A stretch of DNA of 15,412 nt, taken from positions 7,992 to 23,403 of the forward strand of contig MFZI01000058.1 in assembly GCA_001789355.1 (NCBI GenBank). Reading direction: 5' to 3'. The notes below the pieces were generated by a model. The model had not been told where the DNA came from, did not search any database, and worked only from the letters and a program-made list of their open reading frames with translations. A program made the position numbers and the translations under genes. This DNA comes from Candidatus Roizmanbacteria bacterium RIFCSPHIGHO2_01_FULL_39_8. GTDB lineage: Bacteria; Patescibacteriota; Microgenomatia; UBA1406; GWC2-37-13. Each line of letters starts with the position of its first letter. Positions within the stretch are counted from its first letter, which is position 1. Positions 14,046 to 15,412 of this stretch are shown here, in pieces.

Positions 14046-14073
14046 TTTACAATAGGCTATTGTGTGATATAAT
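14046..14073 (+). promoter_or_regulatory. promoter P1 of the hisS leader
   Basis: A -35 TTTACA (14046-14051), a 16-base spacer and a consensus -10 TATAAT (14068-14073) form the best promoter in the window. Transcription should start around 14080-14081, at the ATG of the small leader ORF. Confidence 0.75.
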
Positions 14074-14080
14074 AGATGAA

Positions 14081-14140
14081 ATGAAAAATTATGTTCGGTT
14101 AACCGAAATACATCATTCCCTTCTTCTGGAGGGTAAGTGA
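14081..14140 (+). CDS. histidine leader peptide of the hisS attenuator
   Basis: A 19-codon ORF encoding MKNYVRLTEIHHSLLLEGK, ending in TGA at 14138-14140. Two adjacent His codons (CAT CAT, 14111-14116) lie in the 5' arm of the first large hairpin, and the stop codon lies within its 3' side. This is the arrangement used by ribosome-mediated attenuators to sense charged tRNA. It lies seven bases after a consensus -10, so it would be translated from a leaderless or near-leaderless RNA. Location ahead of histidyl-tRNA synthetase makes histidine the meaningful codon. The weakness is that only two His codons are present, fewer than the seven of the enterobacterial his leader. Confidence 0.6.
   Translation: MKNYVRLTEIHHSLLLEGK
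14094..14107. promoter_or_regulatory. perfect palindrome TTCGGTTAACCGAA in the hisS leader
   Basis: A perfect 14-base palindrome starts about 14 bases after the predicted P1 start. As RNA it forms a 5-bp hairpin with a TTAA loop inside the leader ORF; as DNA it could be an operator just downstream of the promoter. Sequence alone does not separate the two. Confidence 0.45.
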
Positions 14141-14185
14141 TGTTGTTTGAGGATTTCTTCTCAACCCTCCGCAAGGAGGGTTTTT
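14110..14185 (+). terminator. transcription attenuator with intrinsic terminator upstream of hisS
   Basis: Four segments are visible. Segments 1 and 2 form a hairpin: 14110-14115 pairs with 14138-14143, and 14118-14123 pairs with 14128-14133 around a TTCT loop. Segments 3 and 4 form the terminator: AACCCTCC (14163-14170), GCAA loop, GGAGGGTT (14175-14182), within a T-run to 14185. Segment 2 (GGAGGGT, 14128-14134) is also perfectly complementary to segment 3 (14164-14170), giving an antiterminator that excludes both other hairpins. The His codons lie in segment 1. A ribosome stalled there would free segment 2 to pair with 3 and let transcription reach hisS. One that finishes at the stop would cover segment 2 and allow termination. 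Confidence 0.65.
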
Positions 14186-14188
14186 GTT

Positions 14189-14225
14189 AGGTGTAGTTTT
14201 CGATATAATCGAAATTACTACACCT
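14189..14225 (+). other. long hairpin between the attenuator and hisS
   Basis: AGGTGTAGT (14189-14197) pairs with ACTACACCT (14217-14225), and TTTCGAT (14198-14204) pairs with ATCGAAA (14208-14214). This gives 16 base pairs with an ATA loop and a two-base bulge. It has no following T-run, so it is not a terminator. It may protect or process the read-through transcript, or be a dispersed repeat; no second copy is seen here. Confidence 0.6.
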
Positions 14226-14237
14226 TGCATCCGCTGA

Positions 14238-14266
14238 AATTCGCTCTTTGTGACGACGAGCGAATT
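14238..14266 (+). other. second hairpin between the attenuator and hisS
   Basis: AATTCGCTC (14238-14246) and GAGCGAATT (14258-14266) are perfect 9-base inverted copies with an 11-base loop. Three further pairs (14232-14234 with 14267-14269) are possible after a bulge. No T-run follows. Function unknown. Confidence 0.5.
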
Positions 14267-14321
14267 GCGAAGATTTTAGTTACAAAGGAAGAATGGGCGG
14301 ATATGTCTATAAATTTTCATC

Positions 14322-14327
14322 TATAAT
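14322..14327 (+). promoter_or_regulatory. possible second hisS promoter P2, leaderless
   Basis: TATAAT ends seven bases before the hisS ATG at 14335, repeating the leaderless spacing of other genes here. No -35 or TGn extension is seen. If active it would supply hisS transcripts that bypass the attenuator. Confidence 0.45.
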
Positions 14328-14334
14328 TAAATCT

Positions 14335-15412
14335 ATGAAAAGTCAAACTAAGACAGTCAAACCGGAAATCCTGAGTGGATTCCGTGATTTCTTTGCTGAT
14401 GATATCTATATCAGAGAATACGTCATGAATACATTTAAAAAAGTTTTTGAAAGGTACGGATACGAACCCTTAGAAACTCCGGCTCTCGAATATACCAATA
14501 TCTTCAGCGGAGAACTCGGAGAAGAGGCAGAAAAGCTCTTCTACCGATTCAAGGATAAAGGGGGAAGAGATGTGATGTTGAAATATGAAGTCATGACCCC
14601 GATGTGTCGGGCCGTTGCCGAAAACGTTAACTCTATTGTTTTTCCTTACAAGAGATACCAGATTCAAAGAGTATGGCGAGCTGACAAACCTCAAAAGGGA
14701 CGCTACAGAGAATTTACCCAGTGCGATGCCGATACAGTTGGCAGTGATTCAGTCATTTGTGATGCGGAATTTATCCAGATGGGGATAGAGGCCCTCAAGG
14801 AATTGGGGTTTGACAAATTCAGGGCAAATATCAGCAATCGAAAATTTCTGAATGCGGTCATCAAATACTCTGGCGCGAAGGATGAAGACTATATCCCTAT
14901 CTGCCTTTCGATCGACAAACTTCCTAAAATTGGAGCAGAAGCAGTCGCAAAAGAACTTTCGGAGAAAAGGAAAATTTCAACAGATGTGATAAAAAAAATC
15001 ATGGCAATTGTCGTTCGAAAAGGAACTACACAAGAGTTGCTCTCATATTTTAGGTCAGAACTCAAAAATGTTCCTATTGGAGTAGAGGCTTTAGAACAAC
15101 TGGAAACCATTTTTAGTTATCTTGAGAAAGCAAAACTACAAAAAGAATATTATCTTTTTGCTCCGTATATTGCACGAGGTCTTGCATATTACACTGGGCC
15201 TGTCTGGGAGTTTGAAATATTGGAAGGCGGAGTAGGATCTGTAGCCGGGTGCGGAAGGTATGATAATACGATTGGAAGATTTGTCGGGAGAAGGATCCCG
15301 GCAACCGGTGGATCTTTTGGAATAGAGAGGATTGTTGAGGTGATTAAAGATAGGAAGATGATTCAAGTCCCCAAAACTACAGCCAAAGTGCTGGTTACCT
15401 ATTTTATTAATG
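14335..15412 (+). CDS. hisS: histidyl-tRNA synthetase, N-terminal part
   Basis: Class II aminoacyl-tRNA synthetase that charges tRNA-His in the cytoplasm. The frame is open from the ATG at 14335 to the window end; about 359 codons are seen and the C-terminal anticodon-binding domain is cut off. Motifs: LSGFRDFFADD near the N-terminus; the motif 2 region RYQIQRVWRADKPQKGRYRE followed by FTQCDADTVG; the histidine-binding ARGLAYYTG; SVAGCGRYDN; and motif 3 GGSFGIERI. Two positions differ from the common forms RGLDYYTG and GGRYD. The style around SVAGxGRYDN is closer to the eukaryote/archaea-like HisRS group than to E. coli, as far as memory allows. It is preceded by the attenuator-like leader and possibly by its own proximal promoter. 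Confidence 0.95.
   Translation, partial: MKSQTKTVKPEILSGFRDFFADDIYIREYVMNTFKKVFERYGYEPLETPALEYTNIFSGELGEEAEKLFYRFKDKGGRDVMLKYEVMTPMCRAVAENVNSIVFPYKRYQIQRVWRADKPQKGRYREFTQCDADTVGSDSVICDAEFIQMGIEALKELGFDKFRANISNRKFLNAVIKYSGAKDEDYIPICLSIDKLPKIGAEAVAKELSEKRKISTDVIKKIMAIVVRKGTTQELLSYFRSELKNVPIGVEALEQLETIFSYLEKAKLQKEYYLFAPYIARGLAYYTGPVWEFEILEGGVGSVAGCGRYDNTIGRFVGRRIPATGGSFGIERIVEVIKDRKMIQVPKTTAKVLVTYFIN

Noticed and set aside
14030..14050. CCACGGTGG followed by T-rich sequence as terminator of the orphan gene, or as the GGTGG of a T-box riboswitch
   Set aside because: The stem would be 3 bp with a 3-base loop, and the T-box consensus (AGGGTGGnACCGCG) is absent. The T-run overlaps the P1 -35.

Overview
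The window looks like chromosomal DNA of an ultra-small Candidate Phyla Radiation (Patescibacteria) bacterium, probably a Microgenomates-type lineage. This is an inference from several things seen together: AT-rich compact genes, a very short bS18 protein, a rpsF-ssb-rpsR cluster, a GT-C glycosyltransferase of the PMT type, almost no Shine-Dalgarno sequences, and translated short repeats of kinds common in such genomes. TGA is used as a stop throughout, which argues against the recoded lineages (Gracilibacteria, Absconditabacteria).

Layout. Bases 1-5055 (+) hold a shikimate-pathway cluster in near pathway order: the aroB 3' end, aroK, aroE, aroD, aroC and a class I PLP aminotransferase. It carries 3-dehydroquinate to chorismate except for the EPSP synthase step, which is not in the window. 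Bases 5123-7021 (-) are a large GT39/PMT-like membrane glycosyltransferase carrying six translated repeat elements. Bases 7071-8082 (+) are rpsF-ssb-rpsR. Bases 8151-11308 (+) hold an envelope module: an unknown protein with a barrel-sandwich-like segment, a CtpA-type S41 protease, and a DegP/HtrA protease. A DehI-like protein with in-frame inverted repeats follows (11313-12194). Convergent to it is an nfeD-slipin operon (13497-12198, -). An orphan gene with a palindromic operator (13607-14014) precedes a structured leader and hisS, which is cut by the window end.

The most interesting region is the hisS leader, 14046-14334. A good promoter is followed by a 19-codon ORF containing two adjacent His codons, then mutually exclusive hairpins ending in a strong intrinsic terminator. 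This has the topology of ribosome-mediated transcription attenuation sensing histidyl-tRNA. Second, at least seven genes or ORFs have a -10 box ending 6-8 nt before the start codon with no ribosome binding site, pointing to widespread leaderless transcripts. Third, at least six families of short repeats, mostly inverted, are scattered here; several are read through in frame as protein, concentrated in the glycosyltransferase and the DehI-like gene and absent from the conserved enzymes.
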